64,000 bases of DNA. Source: Nonomuraea dietziae (GTDB lineage Bacteria > Actinomycetota > Actinomycetes > Streptosporangiales > Streptosporangiaceae). This document shows positions 25,904 to 32,904 of the stretch, one piece after another; position 1 is the first letter of the stretch; the number at the start of each line of letters is the position of its first letter. Below the pieces are notes generated by a model. The model did no database searches, was not told the origin of the DNA, and worked only from the letters and a program-made list of their open reading frames with translations. The position numbers and the translations under genes were made by a program. The DNA is taken from NCBI RefSeq assembly GCF_014195505.1, contig NZ_JACIBV010000001.1, positions 1,736,001-1,800,000 of the forward strand, in the 5' to 3' direction.

Positions 25904-25939
25904 TTGAATGCCATTCAATACTTTGAACGGCATTCAAAG
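25904..25939. promoter_or_regulatory. Tandem palindromes between the broken TetR gene and the APC permease
   Basis: TTGAATG-C-CATTCAA (25904-25918) is a perfect palindrome. CTTTGAA...TTCAAAG (25921-25939) is a second with a 5-base centre and the near-identical core TTGAACG-G-CATTCAA. The centres are 19 bases apart. They lie upstream of the permease ribosome site and are probably bound by the divergent BetI-like TetR. They differ from the CTATCGAT operators, so the permease/amidohydrolase pair has separate control. Confidence 0.75.
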
Positions 25940-25958
25940 TCCGTTCCGAGGAGTCCCG

Positions 25959-27338
25959 ATGATCCAGCCGCACACGGCGCCCCCCTCCGCCCCCGCCCCT
26001 CCGTCCCTGTCCAGGGTGCTCGGCCTGTTCGGCGCGGTGCTGCTCACCCTGTCGTGCATCACCCCCGCTTCCTCGCTGTTCATCATCGTTCCCGAGGTGC
26101 TCGCGGGGCAGGGCTCGGGCGCGGTGCTCACGCTGCTGGCCGGCGTGGCCGTCTCGATCGCCGTCGGCTGTTGCTACGCCGAGCTCGGCACGCTCAAGCC
26201 CAGCTCGGGCGGCGAGTACGCCATGGTGACCGCCATGCTCGGCCGTCTGAGCGGCTGGCTCACCTTCGGCCTGTCCATCACCCTGCTGATCGTGATCCCG
26301 CCGGTCATCGCCCTGGGCACCGCCGACTACCTGAGCGACCTGTTCGCCGTGGACAGGGCGCTGGCCGGCGCCGTGGTCATGCTGGCCGCCACCGCCTTCG
26401 CGGTGCTCGACATCCGGTCGAACGCGCTGATCACCGGCGTCTTCCTGGCCATCGAGGTGCTCGCCGCCGCGGTGGTGGCCTTCCTCGGCTTCGCCCACAC
26501 CCAGCGCGGCGTGGACGCCCTGGTCGCGCCCGTCGTCCCCGACGGACAGGGCGGCCTCTCGCCGTTCGGGCTGGCCGCGCTGATGGCGGGCCTCACGGTG
26601 GCGATGTTCGTCGTCAACGGCTTCGGCACCGCGACCTACCTGGCGGAGGAGATCAAGGACCCGCGGCGCAACATCGCCCGCACGGTGTTCTGGTCGCTGG
26701 GACTGGCCGCCGTCGTCATCATCGTGCCGGTGACCGCGACCGTGATGGGCGTCGGCTCCCTCGACGACCTGGTCAACCGCTCCTTCTCCGACTACGTGAG
26801 GCAATGGGGCGGCGACGGCGTGGCGACCGCGGTCAACCTGGGCATCGCGATCGCGATCCTCAACGCCGTCCTGGTGATGGTCCTGCAGAACGGCCGCGTC
26901 GTGTTCGCCTCCGCCCGCGACCGCGCCTGGCCTGCGCCTGTCAGCAGGGCGCTCACCCGCATCCACCCGCGCTGGGGCTCCCCCTACGTCGCGACGCTGG
27001 TCATCGGCCTGCCGGGGGCCGCGATGGCGTGGCTGCTCGACATCGAGCAGCTGCTCGGCCTCACCTCGGTGATCGTGACCGTCGTGTCGCTGCTGCTGGC
27101 CGCCGCCGCGCTCCGCTCCCGTACGGCGGCGCACCGCGCGCTGCGCGCCTGGCGGATGCCGCTGTGGCCGCTTCCCCCCCTGGTCGTGATCGCCGCCCTC
27201 GGCTACGCCCTGTTCGAGCAGAGCGCCACCGACCTCCTGGTCGGGGCGGCGATCGTCGTGCTGTTCACCGCCTACTACGCCTTCTACCTGTGGCCGCGCC
27301 GCGCGACCCACTGGATCGTCACCGCTCCCGAAGACTGA
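25959..27338 (+). CDS. APC-family amino acid/amine permease
   Basis: A 459-residue polytopic transporter of the amino acid-polyamine-organocation superfamily. The first helix carries LFGAVLLTLSCITPASS, followed by YAELGTLKPSSGGEYAMV, the conserved loop between helices 2 and 3. LAEEIKDPRRNIAR near residue 238 is the typical cytoplasmic loop. GAGGAG lies 5 bases before the ATG at 25959, which excludes an upstream in-frame ATG lying inside the operator. The amidohydrolase gene follows after 14 bases. It probably imports an amine, amino acid or amide that the amidohydrolase and nearby aminotransferase operon degrade. Specificity is unknown. Confidence 0.93.
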   Translation: MIQPHTAPPSAPAPPSLSRVLGLFGAVLLTLSCITPASSLFIIVPEVLAGQGSGAVLTLLAGVAVSIAVGCCYAELGTLKPSSGGEYAMVTAMLGRLSGWLTFGLSITLLIVIPPVIALGTADYLSDLFAVDRALAGAVVMLAATAFAVLDIRSNALITGVFLAIEVLAAAVVAFLGFAHTQRGVDALVAPVVPDGQGGLSPFGLAALMAGLTVAMFVVNGFGTATYLAEEIKDPRRNIARTVFWSLGLAAVVIIVPVTATVMGVGSLDDLVNRSFSDYVRQWGGDGVATAVNLGIAIAILNAVLVMVLQNGRVVFASARDRAWPAPVSRALTRIHPRWGSPYVATLVIGLPGAAMAWLLDIEQLLGLTSVIVTVVSLLLAAAALRSRTAAHRALRAWRMPLWPLPPLVVIAALGYALFEQSATDLLVGAAIVVLFTAYYAFYLWPRRATHWIVTAPED

Positions 27339-27352
27339 GAGACGAGCTCCTG

Positions 27353-28969
27353 ATGACCGCCGACCTGATCGTCCGCAACGCCCGCATCCACACCGTCGAC
27401 GACGCCCTTCCCCGGGCGGAGGCGATGGCCGTCAGCGGCGGCCGCATCGTGTGGCTGGGCGACGACGCCGACGCGCCCGAGGCTGCGCGGACCATCGACG
27501 CCGCGGGCCGCCTCGTGCTGCCCGGCTTCGTGGACGCGCACAACCACGTGAGACTCGGCTCCGACGCGGCCTGCGTGCAGCTCGCGGGCGCCGCAGACCT
27601 GGCCGAGATCGGCCGCAGGATCGGAGCCTGGCGGGCCGCCCACCCCGAGGCGAGGTGGATCGAGTGCGAGGGCTTCGACTACTCCGCGCTCCCCGGCATG
27701 CCCACGGCCGCCGATCTCGACCCGCTCACCGGCGACCTTCCCGCGATCGTGTTCAGCTACGACGTGCACACGATGTGGGCCAACACCGCCGCGCTGCGCC
27801 GCCTCGGCATCGACGGCGACCACACCGACCTGCCGTTCGGCGTCGCCCAGGTCGACGGGGCGGGAAGGCCCACCGGCTTCGTCACCGAGTTCGCCGTACG
27901 CGGCCTCTCCCGCGACGGGCACCGTGCGCTGGCCGCCCTCGGCGTGCCGTGGGCGGGGGCCGACCGGGCCTACACCCGCCTGCTCGACAGCCTCGACATG
28001 GCCACGGCGTTCGGCATCACCACGATCGTCGAGCCGCAGAACTCGGTGGACGACCTGGCCCTCTTCGAGCGGGCGAGATCCGAGGGACGGCTGCGCTCCC
28101 GCCTGATCGCGGCGCTGTTCCACCCGAGGGGGACCGGCGCAGGCGATCTGGCCGAGTTCGCTCGGGCCGCGGCGACCTACGACGACGAGTGGCTGAGGGC
28201 GGGGCCGCTCAAGCTCTACATCGACGACGTGGTGGAGCCCCACACGGCCGCGCTGCTGGAGCCGTACTGCGGGCACGGCGACCACAGGGGTGACACCTTC
28301 TACCCGCCCGAGGAGTTCGCGGCCCTGCTGACCGAGCTGGACGCCGCCGGCTTCCAGGCGTTCGTGCACGCCACGGGCGACCGGGGCATCAGAACCGTCC
28401 TGGACGCCGTGGAGCACGCCAGGCGGGTCAACGGCCCGCGCGACGCCCGCCACCAGGTCGTGCACGTGGAGTGCCTCGACCCCGCCGACGTGCCGCGCTT
28501 CGCCGAGCTTGGCGTCGTCGCCTGCATGCAGCCCAGGCACTGCTCCCCCGACATCGCCGGGCCGGGACGCGACTGGGCGGAGGCGGTCGGGCCGTCCCGA
28601 TGGTCCAAGGCGTGGCCGATGCGGTCGCTGCACGAGGCGGGCGCGGTCCTGGCCTTCTCCAGCGACTGGAACGTGGCCGAGATGGACCCCATGGTCGGCA
28701 TCTACACGGCCGTCACCAGGCGAGGTCTCGCCGGAGGCCCGGCCTGGATGCCCGAGGAGTCCGTCGACCGGGCGACCGCGATCCGCGGCTACACGATGGG
28801 CTCGGCCTACGCCAACTTCTGCGAGCACGACAGGGGCTCGCTGACGGTGGGCAAGCTGGCCGACTTCACGCTCCTCTCGGAGAACCTGTTCGCGATCCCC
28901 GCCGAGGCGATCCCCGGAGTGCGCACGGACCTCGTGGTCGTCGGCGGCGAGGTCGTCCACGAAGGCTGA
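27353..28969 (+). CDS. Metal-dependent amidohydrolase, YtcJ-like (amidohydrolase family 3)
   Basis: A 538-residue hydrolase of the amidohydrolase superfamily. The metal motif is DAHNHVRLG (H63, H65), with later histidines in FVHATGD and VVHVECLD and the aspartate in AFSSDWNVAE. The C-terminal beta-sandwich strands (GSLTVGKLADFTLLSENLF) are typical. Members of this branch hydrolyse N-acyl compounds or amides, but substrates vary widely. It is co-transcribed with the APC permease. It may release an amine or amino acid that enters the aminotransferase/ALDH pathway encoded divergently; this is inference from neighbourhood. Confidence 0.92.
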   Translation: MTADLIVRNARIHTVDDALPRAEAMAVSGGRIVWLGDDADAPEAARTIDAAGRLVLPGFVDAHNHVRLGSDAACVQLAGAADLAEIGRRIGAWRAAHPEARWIECEGFDYSALPGMPTAADLDPLTGDLPAIVFSYDVHTMWANTAALRRLGIDGDHTDLPFGVAQVDGAGRPTGFVTEFAVRGLSRDGHRALAALGVPWAGADRAYTRLLDSLDMATAFGITTIVEPQNSVDDLALFERARSEGRLRSRLIAALFHPRGTGAGDLAEFARAAATYDDEWLRAGPLKLYIDDVVEPHTAALLEPYCGHGDHRGDTFYPPEEFAALLTELDAAGFQAFVHATGDRGIRTVLDAVEHARRVNGPRDARHQVVHVECLDPADVPRFAELGVVACMQPRHCSPDIAGPGRDWAEAVGPSRWSKAWPMRSLHEAGAVLAFSSDWNVAEMDPMVGIYTAVTRRGLAGGPAWMPEESVDRATAIRGYTMGSAYANFCEHDRGSLTVGKLADFTLLSENLFAIPAEAIPGVRTDLVVVGGEVVHEG

Positions 28970-29040
28970 CCTCGTGTGGCCGTGACGCCCACCCCTGAAA
29001 GGGTTGGACACCTCCTGCCCTGTGCCTCCAGGCTCGGGGC

Positions 29041-29898
29041 ATGGACGTACCTGATCACGAGCCCCGGCCGTCGAGCCTCGAGCTGCTGGGCCTCCCCGCG
29101 GACGCCAGGGTGCTCATCGTGAACAACGACGACTTCGGCATGGACGAGGCCATCAACGACGCCGTCATCGCCTCGATCGAGGAGGGCGTCGCCGCCTCGT
29201 GCAGCCTGATGCCCCCGTGTCCGGGAGCGTCCCACGCCATGGACCTGATCAGGCGGCGGGAGATCCCCTTCGGGATCCACCTCACGCTCGTCCGCGACGC
29301 CGGCCACTGCCGGTGGGGCCCGCTGACCGCGAAGGAGCACGTCCCCTCGCTGCTCGACGAGGAGGGCGAGCTGTTCACGCCTCCGCGCATCCCCGACCTG
29401 CTGGCCGGGGCCCGGCTCGACGAGGTGGAGCGGGAGTTCCGCGCCCAGCTCGGCGCCGTGCTCGACGCGGGCCTGACGCCCACGCACCTCGACTGGCACT
29501 GCCTGGCCGACGGCGGGCGCGACGACATCTTCGACCTGACGGTGGCGCTGGCCGACGAGTACGGCCTGGCGGTGCGGGCCTGGCTCGCGCCAGGACGGGA
29601 GAAGCTGCGACGGCGCGGGCTGCCGGTCGTCGACCACGACTTCCTGGACAGCTTCTCGCTCGACCTCGACGGCAAGGCCGAACGCTACGCCGAACTGCTG
29701 CGCGCCCTGCCGTCCGGGCTGAGCGAGTGGGCCACGCACCCGAGCACGGGCGACTCCGGAGCGATCGACGACGGCCGGCGGGTGCGCACGACGGACCACG
29801 ACTTCCTGACCTCACCGCGAGCCCGCGACATCATCCGTGAGGAGGAGATCACCGTCATCGGCTACGAACCCCTCCAACAAGCGTGGCTCCAGCGCTGA
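29041..29898 (+). CDS. ChbG/YdjC-type carbohydrate deacetylase
   Basis: A 285-residue protein of the YdjC/ChbG family, metal-dependent deacetylases of N-acetylated sugars such as chitin oligosaccharides. The N-terminal metal motif VNNDDFGMDEAI (about residues 27-38) and the histidine motifs FGIHLTL (78-84) and THLDWH (142-147) match the family. No signal peptide is seen, so it acts in the cytoplasm. It stands 25 bases upstream of the tRNA-like pair on the same strand; no terminator is visible between. A link to those genes is unproven. Confidence 0.88.
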   Translation: MDVPDHEPRPSSLELLGLPADARVLIVNNDDFGMDEAINDAVIASIEEGVAASCSLMPPCPGASHAMDLIRRREIPFGIHLTLVRDAGHCRWGPLTAKEHVPSLLDEEGELFTPPRIPDLLAGARLDEVEREFRAQLGAVLDAGLTPTHLDWHCLADGGRDDIFDLTVALADEYGLAVRAWLAPGREKLRRRGLPVVDHDFLDSFSLDLDGKAERYAELLRALPSGLSEWATHPSTGDSGAIDDGRRVRTTDHDFLTSPRARDIIREEEITVIGYEPLQQAWLQR

Positions 29899-29923
29899 TC
29901 ATCACCGGTAGATTTGCCCGGGT

Positions 29924-29995
29924 GGGTCCATAGCGCAGTGGCCGTCGCGCCGCCTTGCCAAGGCGGAGAACGCCGGTTCGAATCCGGCTGGACCC
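29924..29995 (+). tRNA. tRNA-Gly-like gene, anticodon GCC, atypical D-arm and no encoded CCA
   Basis: A 72-base cloverleaf can be drawn. The acceptor stem is GGGTCCA/TGGACCC, the anticodon stem is CCGCC/GGCGG with loop TTGCCAA (anticodon GCC), and the T-arm is GCCGG-TTCGAAT-CCGGC. The D-arm is short, with only three clear pairs (CGC/GCG) and no base 26. The base after the acceptor is C, whereas bacterial glycine tRNAs usually have U or A as discriminator. CCA is not encoded. The D-arm is nearly identical to that of the next gene. It could be a genuine glycine isoacceptor or a dedicated tRNA-like RNA. Confidence 0.7.
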
Positions 29996-30007
29996 CTCAC
30001 TTCGCAG

Positions 30008-30083
30008 GGAGCCCGTAGCGCAGGTGGCCGTCGCGCCTCTACCGCATAGAGGAGGACGCTGGTTCGACTCCAGCCGGGCTCCA
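30008..30083 (+). tRNA. Atypical tRNA-like gene, formal anticodon CGC, without U33
   Basis: The fold has an acceptor stem GGAGCCCG/CGGGCTCC of 8 pairs, a T-arm GCTGG-TTCGACT-CCAGC and an anticodon stem CCTCT/AGAGG with loop ACCGCAT. The formal anticodon is CGC (alanine codon GCG), but position 33 is C instead of the nearly invariant U. The stem could extend to 6 pairs, leaving a 5-base loop. Acceptor plus T-stem give 13 pairs, not the usual 12. The D-arm copies that of the neighbour. It ends 17 bases before the SDR start codon, whose ribosome site GAAGGA lies in the gap. Structural assignments were made by eye. Confidence 0.6.
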
Positions 30084-30100
30084 CCCGAGGGAAGGACAAC

Positions 30101-31342
30101 GTGGACGTCTCGACGATGCTGCGGAGCCTCGGACAGGCGCGGGAGCTGCCGCTGGACGATCCCGACCGCCTGCGCCTCGAGCACGCCGCCCTCGCGCTGG
30201 TCCGCGACGGACAGCGCCGCCGCCGCAGGGAACGTGAGCGGTCCGCCGCGCGAACCGACGCGCGAGCCATGGCCGCCACCGCCATGGGAGCACCCGACCG
30301 CGTCCCCGACGCGCCCGTCATCCCGCCCGAGAACGCCACCGAGCTCCGGCTGAGCAGGACACGGACCTGCTACATCTGCAAGGCCGGGTACGACCGGGTT
30401 CACGGCCTCTATCACCTGCTGTGCCCGGCGTGCGCCTCCGTCAACGCCGCACGCCGTACGGCTCGAACGAACCTGAAGGGACGACGCGCGCTCGTCACCG
30501 GCGGACGCGTGAAGATCGGCCACCAGCTCGCGCTCAAGCTGCTCCACGACGGCGCCCACGTCACCGTGACCACGCGCTTTCCCAACGACGCCGCCCGCCG
30601 CTTCGCCGAGGCGGGCGACTGGAAGGGCCGCCTGCGGATCATCGGCCTCGACCTGCGTGACCCGCGCCAGGTCATCGCGCTGACCGACCGATTGCTGGAG
30701 GCCGGCGACCCGCTGGACATCCTGGTCAACAACGCCGCGCAGACCATCCGCAGGCCCGCCTCCTCCTACGCGGCACTGGCCGAGGGCGAGCGTCCTGACG
30801 CCGTCCTTCCTCTCACCGAGCCCCTCGCGGGGCTGCCCGACGTGTCCGGGCTGCTGCCCGACCTGTCACCCGCGAACTCCTGGTCGGCCAGGATCGGCGA
30901 CGTCGACCCCGTGGAGCTGCTGGAGACCCAGCTGGTCAACGCGGTGGCGCCGTTCCTGCTCATCGACCGGCTGTTGCCGCTCCTGCTCACCTCACCGGCC
31001 CAGCGGCGCTACATCATCAACGTCTCGGCGGTGGAGGGCCAGTTCGCCGTCCCCAACAAGACCGGCCGCCACCCGCACACGAACATGGCCAAGGCCGCTC
31101 TGAACATGCTGACCCGCACCAGCGCCGCCGATCTCGCGCTGCAGGGCGTGCACCTGTGCAGCGTGGACACCGGGTGGATCACCGACGAGCAGCCCGCACC
31201 CGTCAGGGAGCGCCTGGACCGCCGCACGCCGCTGGACGTGATCGACGGCGCCGCCCGCCTCTATGATCCGATCGTGCGCGGCGAGGCGGGTGCGCCCTTG
31301 CACGGCGTCTTCCTCAAGGACTACCAGGTGGCGCCATGGTGA
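30101..31342 (+). CDS. Zinc-ribbon/short-chain dehydrogenase fusion lacking the SDR tyrosine
   Basis: A 413-residue protein. Residues 1-85 are charged and arginine-rich (QRRRRRERERS at 38-48), possibly nucleic-acid binding. C90, C93, C108 and C111 form a CxxC-15-CxxC zinc ribbon. An SDR Rossmann domain starts near 129 with LVTGGRVKIGHQLA and has DLRDP and ILVNNAAQT. The serine S309 and lysine K331 of the catalytic set are present. The tyrosine of YxxxK is replaced by threonine (T327 in HPHTNMAKAAL), so normal hydride-transfer catalysis is doubtful. The GTG follows GAAGGA directly downstream of two tRNA-like genes, and its stop overlaps the LRR gene. A role in binding or modifying those RNAs is only a hypothesis. 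Confidence 0.85.
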   Translation: MDVSTMLRSLGQARELPLDDPDRLRLEHAALALVRDGQRRRRRERERSAARTDARAMAATAMGAPDRVPDAPVIPPENATELRLSRTRTCYICKAGYDRVHGLYHLLCPACASVNAARRTARTNLKGRRALVTGGRVKIGHQLALKLLHDGAHVTVTTRFPNDAARRFAEAGDWKGRLRIIGLDLRDPRQVIALTDRLLEAGDPLDILVNNAAQTIRRPASSYAALAEGERPDAVLPLTEPLAGLPDVSGLLPDLSPANSWSARIGDVDPVELLETQLVNAVAPFLLIDRLLPLLLTSPAQRRYIINVSAVEGQFAVPNKTGRHPHTNMAKAALNMLTRTSAADLALQGVHLCSVDTGWITDEQPAPVRERLDRRTPLDVIDGAARLYDPIVRGEAGAPLHGVFLKDYQVAPW

Positions 31343-32457
31343 CGCCCCCTCTTGGCGACCTGCTGGCGTGGCTGCGCGATGGCGAGCCCGTGGCGTGCCG
31401 TACCGACTTCGCGGCGGGTTCGGCGATGCCCGACGGGCGGCTCGACCTGTGCAAGCAGGGGCTGGGGCCGTACGGCATGCGCCTGGTCGCCGACGCCCTG
31501 CCGGTCGGCGGGCCCGCCCGCCACCTGCTGCTCGGCACCGACGGCCTCGGTGACGAGGGAGCGGAGATCGCCGCGGCGGGCGCGGCCCGTTCGGGGACGG
31601 CGACCCTCTATCTCGGCTGCAACGCCATCACCGCCGCGGGGGCCTGCAGAATCGCCGACCGCCTGATCGCCTCGCCGGGGATCGTGCGAGGGCTCTGGCT
31701 CAAGCGCAACCCGCTGGGCCCCGACGGCGGCCGGATCGTCGCGGAGACCGTCGACGCGGGCCTGCGCACGATCGACCTGGTCCAGACGGGCCTGGACGCC
31801 GCGGGCCTCGCCGTCCTGGTCGACCGTCTGCCGACCGCGGGAGAAGCGGGACGGCTGTTCGTCAGCGGCAACCAGCTGGGCCCCGAGGGCGCCGAGCAGC
31901 TGGCCCGGCTGATCGCCAGCGACGGAGCCGAGGAGCTCTATGTCTCCGCGGCCGGTCTGGGCGACCAGGGCGCGTCGGTCGTGGCCGGCGCGCTACGTCC
32001 TGGACGGCTGCGGCGCCTGTCGATGGCCAGCAACGGCATCGGCCCTGCCGTACTGGCCGAGCTCGTCGCGGGGGCGGCGCGGGCCGGTGTGGAGATGCTC
32101 GACCTGGGACGTGTGCCCGCCGCGGGGCCCCTCCACGCTGCGGACAACCGCCTCGACGAGCAGGCGGCGGCCCTGATCGCCCAGGCGCTGTCGGAAGGGC
32201 CGCACCGGCTGGCCCACCTCGATCTGCGCCACACCGGACTCACCAGTAGAGGGGCGCTGCACCTGCTCGCCGGCGCCGGGCGCGCCCTGTCCCCGACGAG
32301 GTACACGCTGGGCGGCGGCATCGCCTCCCGGGTGAAGCGCGACCTCAACGAGCTGGCGGCGGCCGTGCCCGGCCTCCGCCCCCATCCTGATGTCGCGGCG
32401 GTCCGCAGCGTCCACAGGGGCGCTGATCGCGCGGCCCACGAGGTCAGGCGTCCGTAG
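31336..32457 (+). CDS. Leucine-rich-repeat protein (ribonuclease-inhibitor-like repeats)
   Basis: A 373-residue cytoplasmic protein built mostly of 28-30-residue repeats with the pattern L-x-L-x2-N-x-(I/L)-G-x2-G. Examples are LYLGCNAITAAGA, LWLKRNPLGPDGG, LFVSGNQLGPEGA, LSMASNGIGPAV and LDLRHTGLTSRGA. Such repeats form a curved solenoid for protein or RNA binding; no enzymatic motif is seen. There is no signal peptide. Its ATG overlaps the SDR stop by 7 bases (ATGGTGA), implying translational coupling and a shared role. In ribonuclease inhibitors this solenoid binds nuclease proteins. What this one binds is unknown. Confidence 0.82.
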   Translation: MVTPPLGDLLAWLRDGEPVACRTDFAAGSAMPDGRLDLCKQGLGPYGMRLVADALPVGGPARHLLLGTDGLGDEGAEIAAAGAARSGTATLYLGCNAITAAGACRIADRLIASPGIVRGLWLKRNPLGPDGGRIVAETVDAGLRTIDLVQTGLDAAGLAVLVDRLPTAGEAGRLFVSGNQLGPEGAEQLARLIASDGAEELYVSAAGLGDQGASVVAGALRPGRLRRLSMASNGIGPAVLAELVAGAARAGVEMLDLGRVPAAGPLHAADNRLDEQAAALIAQALSEGPHRLAHLDLRHTGLTSRGALHLLAGAGRALSPTRYTLGGGIASRVKRDLNELAAAVPGLRPHPDVAAVRSVHRGADRAAHEVRRP

Positions 32458-32466
32458 GGTCGGTTC

Positions 32467-32688
32467 ATGTCGTCCCCCGACAGGCGCCGTCCTCCTGTTC
32501 CCGTTGTCGTCCCCGTCGTGCTCGTGGCCGTGGCGGCTCCTGCAGGGGCTGGGCACGCTGAAGACCGTCACGGCCGATGCCCTTCCCGCCGTGGCCGCGA
32601 CGGTGCTCTCGGCGGCGCTCGTCGCGCCGCTCGTCGTTCCTGAGGCCTCCCGCGCGTGGTTCGCGCGGCGCCGCTGACGCGTTGCCCG
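32467..32688 (+). other. Short unresolved stretch, possibly a broken small membrane-protein gene
   Basis: An ATG at 32467 opens a proline/valine-rich hydrophobic start (PVPVVVPVVLVAVAA). A second frame from about 32530 gives a plausible hydrophobic helix and basic tail (LKTVTADALPAVAATVLSAA, ending RAWFARRR). The two are not in the same frame, so this may be a frameshifted small protein or just GC-rich noise. No other feature is seen between the LRR gene and the small antisense gene. Confidence 0.25.
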
Positions 32689-32690
32689 AC

Positions 32691-32840
32691 TCAGTGGCGA
32701 CGCGAGCGGAACCGCTCGAAGAAGCTCTTGGCCTTCTGCTGGTTGTGCGGGTCGCGGGCCATGCGCTTGGCCTTGTCCATGGTCTGTCTGCCCGAGGGGC
32801 TGCGCAGGTACGCGCGCACCCGATCAATGATCGTTGACAT
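32691..32840 (-). CDS. Small basic protein of 49 residues, unknown function
   Basis: Begins MSTIIDRVRAYLRSPSGRQT and continues KAKRMARDPHNQQKAKSFFE with an arginine-rich end. Small proteins of this pattern (IDRVRxFLRSPxGR, then DPxNQxKAxxxFxRxR) are widespread beside unrelated genes in actinobacteria and are annotated as hypothetical. A G-rich purine stretch (GGGGATGGG) lies just before the ATG. It is divergent from the ECF sigma gene with a gap of 64 bases. It is cytoplasmic and probably helical. Function unknown. Confidence 0.7.
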   Translation of the reverse strand: MSTIIDRVRAYLRSPSGRQTMDKAKRMARDPHNQQKAKSFFERFRSRRH

Positions 32841-32904
32841 GCCCATCCCCTACCCCCCACATTCGCCTCGATGCGCGACGGGACACCGCAGTAGGCTCGA
32901 TCCG

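Noticed and set aside
12862..28969. Natural-product biosynthetic cluster (P450, MFS, aminotransferase, acyl-CoA enzymes, TetR)
   Set aside because: No PKS, NRPS, terpene or RiPP core enzyme. The P450 is of fatty-acid type and the other genes have a catabolic order.
30008..30083. Possible selenocysteine tRNA because of the 8/5 helix
   Set aside because: The loop has CGC, not UCA; there is no long variable arm; and no selA/selB genes are seen in the window.
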